DNA of 23,467 bases from a virus: the IMG/VR virus record IMGVR_UViG_3300046048_000188, positions 1 through 23,467 of that record, one strand, 5' to 3'. Positions 5,668-12,587 of this stretch are shown piece after piece. Both the position numbers and the translations under genes were made by a program. How positions within the stretch are numbered: position 1 is the stretch's first letter; the number at the start of each line of letters is the position of its first letter. The notes under the pieces are model-generated. The model saw only the letters and a program-made list of their open reading frames with translations. It searched no databases and was not told the DNA's origin.

Positions 5668-6682
5668 GTACGCTCGACGCCGCACGATTGACCCGCAGGG
5701 GGTGCCTCTGTACGGCATGGAGGTCGAGCTCGAAGGGATGACCGCAGAGTTCGCAGTCAACGAGGTCACGTGGCCGAGGTCGTTGTCTCGCAACTGGCGA
5801 TTCGTTCAGGACGGCTCGCTTCGGGAGGGGATGGAGCTTGTGTCCGCCCCGCTGAAAGAGGACGCACTGATCGAGGCTGTAGAGGTTTTGTACACCGAGG
5901 TACTCGGGAGTGGGCGTGGCATCCACCCGTCTGTGCGGACGGGCATCCACATCCACGCTGGCTGCCTTGAGATGGACACCGATCAGGTGCTGCGCGTCTG
6001 CCAGCACTACGCATTGGTCGAGCCGCTGCTGTTCGCGTTCGTGTCAGAGTGGCGGGACGAGAACATCTACTGCATCCCGTGGTACCGCTCGCACAGTGAG
6101 CCGAAGGCTGTCTACAGGTGGCTGTCGAACCTCGCCGAGTGGGAGGAGCGCCCGCCCGTCTGCAAGTACAGCGCACTGAACACCGGGCCGCTATCCTCGT
6201 TCGGTACCATGGAGTACCGACACGCGCCCACGTTCGAGCAGGTGGAACTGGCGAAGCAGTGGGTCCGCATCGTGGCTCGCCTGCACAACACGTACACCAC
6301 AACCTACGACGTGCTCGCAGAGTGGGAGAGGCTCGGGCCTGCCGGCTTCGCAGCGATGGTGTTCGACGGGATGAACATGCCCATCGTACTGAGCCGGGAC
6401 TACGAGGCGCTCGACGTAGATCGGGTGGCCGAGTACCTGCGCCCGAGGAAGGACGTGGCGCACGATGGATGGGGGCTGCCGCCGCAACTGGCAACGGGTG
6501 GCGTGGTAGCGGCTGGCCCGACCCCGCGTAGGAATACGCTGCGCGGGCTGAGGTACGCCGACCTGAACCTCGGCAACGTGTTCGTTCGGGAGCTCACGCC
6601 CGACGATCCCATAGAGGAGGAGGAGATGCGTGAGTTCGAGGAGTCGTACAGCAGGGACGACGAGGACGAGGAGGAGTTCTAA
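5648..6682 (+). CDS. Second amidoligase (Amidoligase_2-like, 344 aa)
   Basis: Distinct from the phiEco32-type ligase but of the same ATP-grasp-independent glutamine synthetase-like fold. Motifs: GMEVELEG (residues 23-30, metal-binding Glu pair), DGSLREGMELVS (55-66, E63 in the core), the HxH motif TGIHIHAG (98-105), KYSALN (173-178) and GTMEYRH (186-192, conserved Arg). The C-terminus is a very acidic tail (about residues 317-344). The ATG at 5648 is chosen for GGAGGGA (5634-5640) 7 nt upstream; longer in-frame starts lie wholly within the preceding gene. It is followed by an operator and the GAT-II gene. The glutamine amidotransferase may supply ammonia or handle a glutamine side chain for this ligase (inference). 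Substrate unknown. Confidence 0.82.
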   Translation: MPARIVEYARRRTIDPQGVPLYGMEVELEGMTAEFAVNEVTWPRSLSRNWRFVQDGSLREGMELVSAPLKEDALIEAVEVLYTEVLGSGRGIHPSVRTGIHIHAGCLEMDTDQVLRVCQHYALVEPLLFAFVSEWRDENIYCIPWYRSHSEPKAVYRWLSNLAEWEERPPVCKYSALNTGPLSSFGTMEYRHAPTFEQVELAKQWVRIVARLHNTYTTTYDVLAEWERLGPAGFAAMVFDGMNMPIVLSRDYEALDVDRVAEYLRPRKDVAHDGWGLPPQLATGGVVAAGPTPRRNTLRGLRYADLNLGNVFVRELTPDDPIEEEEMREFEESYSRDDEDEEEF

Positions 6683-6688
6683 GATGAA

Positions 6689-6704
6689 CCTTAACATGTT
6701 AAGG
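6689..6704. promoter_or_regulatory. Operator-like palindrome copy 8
   Basis: Perfect CCTTAACATGTTAAGG between the second amidoligase and the GAT-II gene. The right arm is the 5' end of the SD AAGGAAGGAG (6701-6710). Confidence 0.85.
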
Positions 6705-6718
6705 AAGGAGCGAAGCGT

Positions 6719-8230
6719 ATGTGTGGAATAGTTGGTTTCATCACAGACGAAAGGTCTGTTGGCGCACATGAGCGCAAGAAGTTCTTCATCAATGCGCTAC
6801 TCGCTGGGGTGGTGCGTGGTGACGACGGCACCGGAGCGTTCTTCGTGCCGCATGATGGGGAGGGGTCGGCGGATTGGGCCAAGCAGGGCTCACACGCCAG
6901 CGACTTCCTAGCCTGCGACAAGGCACAGGAACGACTCGGGTACGGCAAGAACTTCGACCGCTACCGTGCAGTCATCGGGCACAACCGATCCGCTACCGTC
7001 GGCAAGGTCAGCACCGAGAACGCCCATCCGTTTCAGGAGGGGCCGATCACGCTGGTCCACAATGGGACGTTGCACAACACCATCGACTTGCCGAAGGGAC
7101 GCACGGATCTCAAGGGCGTTGACGTGGACAGCCACATCATCACCCACAACCTCGCAACCCACGATGCGGAGGAGGTCATCAGCAAGCTGGACGGAGCGTT
7201 CACCCTGATCTGGCACGATGCGCGGGACCAGTCGGTCAACATCGTGCGCAACGACAAGCGCCCCATCCACATCATGCAGGTCGGTTGTGAGAAAACTTTG
7301 CTAATCGCTAGCGAGGCAGAGATGCTGTCGTGGCTGGTTGCACGGTCTTCGTTCAGAGCCGGGCCGATCTACTACCCCGAGCCGGGGCAGTGGTTGAAGT
7401 TCACCAAGGAACACGGGATCGTTCCCGCTGTCAAAAAGGTGTCCCTTTACGCACCCAAGTACGGTGGGTACTACGGGAAAAGCCGGGGGTACTACGGGGG
7501 ATACGGGGGATACGGAGACTACTGGGAGGACGACACCGACCACCCTTGGTACAACGGCCGTGGACGCGCTTATAGCCCTGCTGAGTCTGGTGCTACCGGA
7601 GACTCCAAGGGAAAAGCGGCAACGTCGGAGACGGGAGCGACGACGCGGCCGCAAGTGAAGCTCCCGATCAAGGCGCGGAAGCTGCTGGACACAGTGGCAC
7701 TGATGCCGGAGGACAAGCTGCGGTTTCATGTGGTGGGGATTCAGCGGGTGCTGGGTACCGGCTACGCAAACGTAATCGGGAGACTGGTCGATTTGAACCG
7801 ACCCGGTATCATCCACGGGATGAAATTACTCGACACCGAGAACGCACTCGGACAGACGTGGACGGTCCATCCGATTGTGCCGAAGGTCCTGAGTGGTACC
7901 GGAGGCTCAAGGAACGAGTTGCTGGTATGCAACCTGCTCACCAAGAGAGTCACGTTCACGACCGAGCCCCTACCTTCCTCGACATCGTCACGGGACGTAC
8001 CCACTGACGACGACGTTGACTACGACTACACGGACGTGCCCTTCATGGACATGCAGGGAACACTGATCACGTATGCCGAGTGGTTGGAGAAGGTGTCGTG
8101 TGGATGTAAATATTGCCGCGAAGTCCCGGACCCTGAGTTCGCGGATGACATGGCATGGGACCCATCGGGCGAGCCGATCTGCGCTGACTGCCGGTGGGAT
8201 CTGGAAGGCGAAGTAGCGAGGCCATTCTAA
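6719..8230 (+). CDS. Class II glutamine amidotransferase, multidomain (503 aa)
   Basis: N-terminal Ntn-hydrolase glutaminase domain (about residues 1-235). MCGIVGF presents the catalytic Cys2 once Met is removed, followed by RGDDGTG (33-39), GHNRSAT (87-93), NAHPF (101-105), LVHNGTL (112-118) and VDSH (136-139). These are the GAT-II (GlmS/PurF-type) glutamine-binding motifs, so it should release ammonia from glutamine. A Tyr/Gly-rich low-complexity linker follows (248-268), then a disordered Ser/Thr/Ala-rich stretch, an unrecognised domain (about 315-420) and a C-terminal putative zinc ribbon (CKYC 463-466 and CADC 488-491). No known acceptor (sugar isomerase, PRTase, asparagine synthase) domain is present, so the ammonia acceptor is probably made by the neighbouring amidoligases or ATP-grasp protein. 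ATG at 6719 with a strong SD. Confidence 0.9.
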   Translation: MCGIVGFITDERSVGAHERKKFFINALLAGVVRGDDGTGAFFVPHDGEGSADWAKQGSHASDFLACDKAQERLGYGKNFDRYRAVIGHNRSATVGKVSTENAHPFQEGPITLVHNGTLHNTIDLPKGRTDLKGVDVDSHIITHNLATHDAEEVISKLDGAFTLIWHDARDQSVNIVRNDKRPIHIMQVGCEKTLLIASEAEMLSWLVARSSFRAGPIYYPEPGQWLKFTKEHGIVPAVKKVSLYAPKYGGYYGKSRGYYGGYGGYGDYWEDDTDHPWYNGRGRAYSPAESGATGDSKGKAATSETGATTRPQVKLPIKARKLLDTVALMPEDKLRFHVVGIQRVLGTGYANVIGRLVDLNRPGIIHGMKLLDTENALGQTWTVHPIVPKVLSGTGGSRNELLVCNLLTKRVTFTTEPLPSSTSSRDVPTDDDVDYDYTDVPFMDMQGTLITYAEWLEKVSCGCKYCREVPDPEFADDMAWDPSGEPICADCRWDLEGEVARPF

Positions 8231-8997
8231 TGCGAACACGAATCCGTATTCTCCCGTACCGAACGGGGTCGAGCAGCGTCCGTGCCCTGTCACGGGCGAC
8301 TGGACTGCGCCGGATCAACCTTAACATGTTAAGGTTCCGGCCTCGCCCGTCCGACCTGATCCTGAATTGGGGAGCGCACTGTCCTCCCCCGGACAAGGGA
8401 TACTGCGACGCACGGTGGGTGAACCACTGGTCCGCTGTCTCGGTGGCCCGCAACAAGGTGCTGACTCTCATGGAGTTCGACGCCCATGCGGTGCCCACTC
8501 TGGAGTGGACCGTGAACCCGGACGTGGCGCAGCAGTGGTGGAAGGACGGGGCCGACGTTGTAGTGCGTGGCACCACAACCGGACAGGGCGGGGCAGGCAT
8601 CCGCCTCATCACGCAGGGCGATGCCATTGCCGAGTGGCCGCTCGCTCCGCTGTACACGAAGTACGCCAAGAAGCGCACCGAGTACAGGCTGCACGTGTGG
8701 CGTGGCGATCTGCTGGACATTCAGGAGAAGCGCAGACGCAGCGGGAGCGAGGCTGACTCCCGCATACGCAGCTACGACAACGGCTGGATCTTCGCCCGTG
8801 AGAACGTGGCTGTGCCCGAGTGCGTGTCCAAGGCTGCGGTAGCCGCAGTCAATGCGCTCAATCTGGACTTCGGGGCTGTCGATGTGGGGTACAACGCACA
8901 CTACGACAGGCCCATTGTGTTCGAGGTCAACACCGCTCCCGGCCTCGAAGGAACTACGTTGGAGCGTTATGCGGAGAAGGCGAAAGAACTACGATGA
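8230..8997 (+). CDS. ATP-grasp ligase (255 aa)
   Basis: Predicted ATP-grasp enzyme, coupling a carboxylate to an amine through an acyl phosphate. Features: N-terminal IRILPYRTGSSSVRALSRA (residues 5-23) and ILNWGA, then VVRGTTTGQGGAGI (the Gly-rich ATP loop), TEYRLHVW, and the metal-binding end FGAVDVGY...FEVNTAPGLEGTT (Asp, Glu and Asn ligands). The ATG at 8230 overlaps the GAT-II stop (TAATG). The operator at 8319-8334 lies inside the gene and is translated as LNMLR (residues 32-36) in what looks like a variable loop between two parts that belong together. The stop overlaps the next start. It completes the amidoligase/GGCT/GAT-II/ATP-grasp set. Confidence 0.87.
   Translation: MRTRIRILPYRTGSSSVRALSRATGLRRINLNMLRFRPRPSDLILNWGAHCPPPDKGYCDARWVNHWSAVSVARNKVLTLMEFDAHAVPTLEWTVNPDVAQQWWKDGADVVVRGTTTGQGGAGIRLITQGDAIAEWPLAPLYTKYAKKRTEYRLHVWRGDLLDIQEKRRRSGSEADSRIRSYDNGWIFARENVAVPECVSKAAVAAVNALNLDFGAVDVGYNAHYDRPIVFEVNTAPGLEGTTLERYAEKAKELR
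8319..8334. promoter_or_regulatory. Operator-like palindrome copy 9 (inside ATP-grasp gene)
   Basis: Perfect CCTTAACATGTTAAGG embedded about 90 bp inside the ATP-grasp reading frame, in the only frame of the element without a stop codon. Confidence 0.85.
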
Positions 8998-9308
8998 TGA
9001 GCAATGCAGAAAGACTTCGACTGATGGCTAACGGGTGGGGTCGCTGCGGGCATGGCCCGGTGACGACGATGTACCCGGAAGGCATGACAGTCGCACCCGG
9101 CAAGCCGGGCACTGAGCCTCTGACTTTCAGTGAGGCAGACGAGGCGGAGTTTCGTGCAGTGAAGGATGCCTACGTAGCACGGCAGCCATCCCTCACGTAC
9201 AAGGAAGACCGTCCCGTTTCCCGTATCGGAGAGGACGAGGATGCCGACACGTTCGCAGCAGATGACGGCACGATACCCGTCGATCTGGAGGAGACTGACA
9301 GTGAGTAA
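8994..9308 (+). CDS. Hypothetical acidic protein (104 aa)
   Basis: Starts ATGATG at 8994; the first ATG overlaps the ATP-grasp stop as ATGA, and the second (8997) is equally possible. The product has a Gly/Cys-containing N-terminal stretch (MANGWGRCGHGPVTTMYPEG) and an acidic C-terminal half (EDEDADTFAADDG). Not recognised. It overlaps the sigma-like gene by 8 nt, so it is co-translated with both neighbours. Confidence 0.65.
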   Translation: MMSNAERLRLMANGWGRCGHGPVTTMYPEGMTVAPGKPGTEPLTFSEADEAEFRAVKDAYVARQPSLTYKEDRPVSRIGEDEDADTFAADDGTIPVDLEETDSE

Positions 9309-9909
9309 CATCCTCGACAACTTGACTCCGCACATGGAGGCGGCGCGTACCGTTGCCGTCAACATGGTCGGGCCGCAGGATGCGGATGACGTAGTGCAGG
9401 AAGCTGTGCTCTCTCTGGCCAAGCGCGTCGAAGCCGACGGGGTGGAGGCCGAAGTGAACTGGCTCGCCCTGTTCCTGCGGTACACCCAATGGGCCGGGCT
9501 GGACTGGCTCAAGAAGCAGCGGGAGATCGCGCACTTCGAGGGCACTGCACTGGAACCAGACGGGCCTAGCTCGGGGGACGGACGCTTCGTCAGTGAAGCG
9601 GACGAGGACGGAGGGCGATTGACCAGCCCCGACAGGCACACACCCGCATGGCCCACAGCCATCGAACGGACCACGCCGGAGGACATCGTGACAGCAGCGC
9701 AACTGCGTGATTTGATTAGGGAAATTGCGGTGCAGCATCACGGCGCACGTGACTACGCGATCTTCTGTGCGGTGGTGATGGACGGCATCGGGCAGGCGCG
9801 CGTTGCGAAGGAGCATGAGATGTCGCAAGGGCGCATCAGTCAGGTAGTTCAGGACGTGCGGGGGACGCTGATGCGAGAGATCGGCGAAGTTTTTTCTGCC
9901 AAAAACTAA
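9301..9909 (+). CDS. ECF-like sigma factor (202 aa)
   Basis: Predicted RNA polymerase specificity factor. Region 2 lies at about residues 10-75, with the typical DADDVVQEAVLSLAKR (27-42, regions 2.1/2.2 that contact the core enzyme) and an aromatic promoter-melting segment (WLALFLRYTQWAGLDWL). A long acidic linker (about 85-125) follows. Region 4 (about 128-195) ends with a helix-turn-helix (IGQARVAKEHEMSQGRISQVV) that would read a -35 element. GTG at 9301 is chosen for GGAGGAG about 8 nt upstream. phiEco32, whose amidoligase type is also present here, is known to carry an ECF sigma for its later genes; a similar role for the leftward virion genes is an inference. The family is divergent, but the two-domain order is clear. 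Confidence 0.75.
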   Translation: MSNILDNLTPHMEAARTVAVNMVGPQDADDVVQEAVLSLAKRVEADGVEAEVNWLALFLRYTQWAGLDWLKKQREIAHFEGTALEPDGPSSGDGRFVSEADEDGGRLTSPDRHTPAWPTAIERTTPEDIVTAAQLRDLIREIAVQHHGARDYAIFCAVVMDGIGQARVAKEHEMSQGRISQVVQDVRGTLMREIGEVFSAKN

Positions 9910-9919
9910 TAATTTTGGC
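9888..9919 (+). other. Two mutually exclusive stem-loops at the end of the sigma gene
   Basis: AGTTTTT (9888-9894) can pair with AAAAACT (9901-9907), while GCCAAAA (9898-9904) can pair with TTTTGGC (9913-9919). Both use 9901-9904, so only one can form. They span the sigma stop codon (9907-9909). Stems are AT-rich and weak. Possible attenuator-like switch or simply AT-rich spacer. Confidence 0.35.
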
Positions 9920-9943
9920 GTTAACTTCTTCTATAACTATAGT
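9915..9943 (+). promoter_or_regulatory. Candidate promoter P3 with palindrome over the -10
   Basis: TTGGCG (9915-9920), 17-bp spacer, TATAGT (9938-9943), in the only markedly AT-rich gap of the window. A perfect 12-bp palindrome TAACTATAGTTA (9934-9945) covers the -10, and TTAACT (9921-9926) is repeated inverted as AGTTAA (9941-9946). It would start transcription of the replication block near 9950. Motif-based only. Confidence 0.5.
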
Positions 9944-9973
9944 TAATTCGTTTGCGTAACGAGAACAAAAACT

Positions 9974-10087
9974 ATGACGAGCGTAGCATTAGCGTTAGGA
10001 ATTGGGATTCTGACTATCATCCTGATAGTCCTCTTACTCCGCATCGCAGCGGCGTGTTGGATCCTATGGGTATTGTTCCGTGACTAG
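9974..10087 (+). CDS. Small membrane protein (37 aa)
   Basis: ATG at 9974, first reading frame after candidate promoter P3, with only a weak SD (AACGAG). The product is a single membrane helix (about residues 4-35, GIGILTIILIVLLLRIAAACW) with almost no soluble part. It overlaps the next gene by 8 nt. No family recognised. Confidence 0.5.
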   Translation: MTSVALALGIGILTIILIVLLLRIAAACWILWVLFRD

Positions 10088-10307
10088 CCCTGCACTGTAT
10101 GGGCAGGGCGACGAAGTCACGTGGACGGAAACGACCTGCAACGGCGACACGCTGGAACGATGCGGATGCATCGTGTCCGTACTGTCGGCTCAGTACCTCG
10201 TCGAGTGCGACGATGCCCTGATCCGATTCGTATTCAAGAACGACTCAACCTTGAAGGAGAAGAAAGTTGAACGACGGCCGCACAAAACATTCACCACGGC
10301 GCAGTAA
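10080..10307 (+). CDS. Hypothetical protein (75 aa)
   Basis: GTG at 10080 inside the end of the preceding membrane-protein gene, probably coupled to it since no clear SD is seen. The sequence has the look of a small beta-barrel: QGDEVTWTET, a CNGD turn, CGCIVSVLSAQYLVECDDALIRFVF, then a basic tail. The pattern resembles KOW/SH3-like small phage proteins, but this is a guess. It overlaps the next gene by 41 nt. Confidence 0.6.
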   Translation: MTSPALYGQGDEVTWTETTCNGDTLERCGCIVSVLSAQYLVECDDALIRFVFKNDSTLKEKKVERRPHKTFTTAQ

Positions 10308-10503
10308 CCTGACGTACGGCAACTACCGTAGCCTGCGCCAGATGTACCTTGCGCTCAAGCCTGACATGACATACCTCGCATTCTACAAGCGGGTCAAGGC
10401 AGGCATGAAGCCCGAGGACGCAGCGGCTGCGCCGAAGTCCACCCGAGGGCGCAAGCGTCGGCGCCCCCTGCCTTGGGAGAACGCAAGTGAAACACAAGCC
10501 TGA
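10267..10503 (+). CDS. Putative small DNA-binding protein (78 aa)
   Basis: TTG start at 10267 with a strong AAGGAG (10254-10259) 7 nt upstream, which decides the start. The product is very basic. Residues about 20-52 (RSLRQMYLALKPDMTYLAFY, then KRVKAGMKPEDAA) resemble the short helix-turn-helix modules found in phage proteins and next to HNH nucleases, where a -TYxxFxxRVxxGxxPEDA- pattern recurs. It ends with a polybasic RGRKRRR segment. It precedes the primase, so a role in replication or regulation is possible. Fold inferred from pattern only. Confidence 0.6.
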   Translation: MNDGRTKHSPRRSNLTYGNYRSLRQMYLALKPDMTYLAFYKRVKAGMKPEDAAAAPKSTRGRKRRRPLPWENASETQA

Positions 10504-10603
10504 TCTGTTCAGTGTCATAGTCATCCTGTCGCTCGGTGCGCTGCTCATCTCTGCGTTCCTGCTGATGGCGTCGAAGGTGCCCGGAGCAGCGTTCCTGCCA
10601 TGA
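10487..10603 (+). CDS. Small membrane protein (38 aa)
   Basis: GTG at 10487 with GGGAGA 6 nt upstream. Short charged N-terminus (KHKPD) then one hydrophobic helix (about residues 8-29) and a short tail. It overlaps the gene before by 17 nt, and its TGA overlaps the primase ATG (ATGA). Function unknown; possibly a membrane anchor or regulator expressed with the replication genes. Confidence 0.5.
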   Translation: MKHKPDLFSVIVILSLGALLISAFLLMASKVPGAAFLP

Positions 10604-11394
10604 GCGAGAGGGCACAGCTTGCGCTAGATGCTGCGGCACTGGAGCCGGGAACATCCGTCCGCATGGTGTGTCCGTTCTGTCGAGGAGGTAGATCGAATGA
10701 AGCCTGCATGGTACTCACGCATGGCGACGACGGGGCTCTACTCTTTGTCTGCCACCGTGCTCACTGTGGCGCTAGTGGTCGGCTTGGGGGCGGGCCTGTT
10801 GTGCGCCGGCCCGACCGTCGCCCGACCCGAACGCGCACTCTGCCGGAGGATCTGGTTGTCACCGACCTACCCGAGGACGTGCAGTCCGAGCTCAGACGAC
10901 GATGGCACTTCGACATCGCACCGCTGAGTTGGAAGTGGGCGGATGAGTGGCAGCGGCTCCTGTTCCCCGTGCGCAGCCGGAAGTGGAAGCACCGAGGCTG
11001 GCAGGCACGGGCACTGGACAAGGGGCGGCAGCCCAAGGTCCTGACGTTCAGGGAGACCGAGGACGGGCCGTTCATCCACTGGACGGGGGATGGCTCAGCG
11101 GCCATCGTGATCGTTGAGGACATCCCGTCTGCGGAGCGGCTGGCTGCACTAGGCTACCGAGCCTGCGCCCTGCTGGGTACGCACATGGACGACGAGGCGC
11201 AGCAGGAGATTGTGGACGAGGCCCGCAGGACCGAGGCGCAGTTGTACGTTGCGCTCGACCGGGACGCAATCCGCAAGACGCTGGCGTACCGGGAGTCCCT
11301 TGGGATGCTGGTCCCTGCGCTGGCTGTGCTGGTGCAGAAAGACTTCAAAGACATGACTGACACGGAGATAAGCGATTGCATGAACGCAACCTGA
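10600..11394 (+). CDS. DNA primase, zinc-finger plus TOPRIM (264 aa)
   Basis: Stand-alone primase equivalent to the primase half of T7 gp4. N-terminal zinc finger: C24-x2-C27 with C51 and C56 (CPFC ... CHRAHC) for template recognition. TOPRIM domain: IVIVEDIPSAERLAALG (about residues 169-185, E173/D174) and YVALDRDA (216-223, D220/D222), the metal-binding acidic residues. It synthesises RNA primers for lagging-strand replication and should act with the helicase encoded next. ATG at 10600 overlaps the previous stop, and the 3' end overlaps the helicase start by 19 nt. The zinc-finger and TOPRIM signatures make this call secure. Confidence 0.92.
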   Translation: MSERAQLALDAAALEPGTSVRMVCPFCRGGRSNEACMVLTHGDDGALLFVCHRAHCGASGRLGGGPVVRRPDRRPTRTRTLPEDLVVTDLPEDVQSELRRRWHFDIAPLSWKWADEWQRLLFPVRSRKWKHRGWQARALDKGRQPKVLTFRETEDGPFIHWTGDGSAAIVIVEDIPSAERLAALGYRACALLGTHMDDEAQQEIVDEARRTEAQLYVALDRDAIRKTLAYRESLGMLVPALAVLVQKDFKDMTDTEISDCMNAT

Positions 11395-12587
11395 TCGGCT
11401 CGCTGCTCAAGAGTCGCAGCGCGTACGACAAGGTAGCGGACCACATTGCAGAGGATGACCTGACCGAAGCAGGCAACATGCTGGTCAAGCACATCACGGG
11501 CTACTACGACAGGGACCATGAGGCCAAGTCGGTAGACCCCGAGTTGCTGCTGGCCGGGATCTGCCGGGAGCTTCCGAACCCGAAGCACCATGCCATGTTC
11601 CGAGAGATCGTGGAGGGGTGCATCGAGGCCGACGTATCCGCCGAGAACGTGGTGGCTGACTACCTCGCCGTGAAGCGGGAGAAGGTAGGCAACCAGCTAG
11701 CGACGGCACTGGCGGCAGGTAAACCGGGAGAGCAAGTTCGCCCCTTGTTGGAGCGGTACGACGAGCTTCTACAACTGGATGCCCTAGAGGAGGGTGATGA
11801 AAAGCGTGTACTGGCGGGCGCGTCTGTGGCTGAGTTGGTTGCTGCGAGGAACCGCACTGGCGGGCTCATTCGCATGTTCCCTCGGACACTCAATGAGCGC
11901 CTCGACGGGGGACTACTGCGTGGTCATCACGTGGTCGTGTTCGCCCGACCGGAGGTCGGAAAGACTACGTTCCTCGTCAATAGCATTTACGGATTCCTCA
12001 AGCAGGGCCTCCGCGTACTATACGTGGGCAACGAGGATCCCATAGAGGATGTTGTGATGCGGGTGGTGTGCAGGCTCTCGGACATGACACGTCACGAGGT
12101 ACTGGACGCCCCGGACGAAGCCGACGCTAAGGCCCGAGAGGGCGGCTACGAGCGGCTCGTACTGGCAAGCCTAGCGCCGGGCTCGCCACGGGAAATAGAG
12201 GCGTTGGTCAAGGACCACAAGCCTGACGTGCTGATGGTTGACCAGTTGCGCAACCTGCTGGTGGGGGAGGAGAACTTCACAAGGCAGCTTGAACGCTCGG
12301 CCCAAGCGGTTCGTGCCATCGGCAAGCGCAACGATTGTCTAGTGATCTCTGTCACGCAGGCAGGTGATAGCGCCTCTGGCAAGAGCATCCTAGACATGGG
12401 GGACGTGGACTCAAGCAACACGGGCATCCCCGCACAGGCTGACGTGATGGTGGGGATAGGCATGTCCAGAGAGGACGAGCTCATGAACCGCAGGGTCATC
12501 AGTCTGCCGAAGAACAAGGCGGGCGGGAACCACGACTCGTTCCCGGTGCGGGTGGACTTGGCTAAGGCGAAGGTGCTGTCGTCATGA
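11376..12587 (+). CDS. Replicative DNA helicase, DnaB-like (403 aa)
   Basis: RecA-fold hexameric helicase that unwinds the fork ahead of the phage polymerase. The N-terminal 150 residues are a helical DnaB-N-like region. The ATPase core has Walker A FARPEVGKTT (189-198), with Glu where DnaB usually has Gly, then VGNED (218-222, likely catalytic Glu), Walker B VLMVDQ (285-290) and a C-terminal motif VISVTQAGD with the sensor Gln. TTG start at 11376 is chosen for GGAG (11364-11367) 8 nt upstream; the ATG at 11380 belongs to the primase frame. T7 fuses primase and helicase, but here they are separate, overlapping genes. The stop overlaps the polymerase start as ATGA. Confidence 0.88.
   Translation: MHERNLIGSLLKSRSAYDKVADHIAEDDLTEAGNMLVKHITGYYDRDHEAKSVDPELLLAGICRELPNPKHHAMFREIVEGCIEADVSAENVVADYLAVKREKVGNQLATALAAGKPGEQVRPLLERYDELLQLDALEEGDEKRVLAGASVAELVAARNRTGGLIRMFPRTLNERLDGGLLRGHHVVVFARPEVGKTTFLVNSIYGFLKQGLRVLYVGNEDPIEDVVMRVVCRLSDMTRHEVLDAPDEADAKAREGGYERLVLASLAPGSPREIEALVKDHKPDVLMVDQLRNLLVGEENFTRQLERSAQAVRAIGKRNDCLVISVTQAGDSASGKSILDMGDVDSSNTGIPAQADVMVGIGMSREDELMNRRVISLPKNKAGGNHDSFPVRVDLAKAKVLSS

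Noticed and set aside
5766-6494. Long open frame on the minus strand (about 240 codons)
   Set aside because: Lies antisense to the clear second amidoligase gene; Arg/Pro/Ala-rich composition is typical of a GC-rich shadow frame.
7785-7805. tRNA-like GATTTGAACCGACCC stretch
   Set aside because: Falls within the GAT-II coding frame and no cloverleaf can be drawn around it.
9920-9946. GTTAAC / AGTTAA sequences as another copy of the main operator
   Set aside because: Shares only TTAAC with the family; the arms and centre differ, so it is treated as a separate element.
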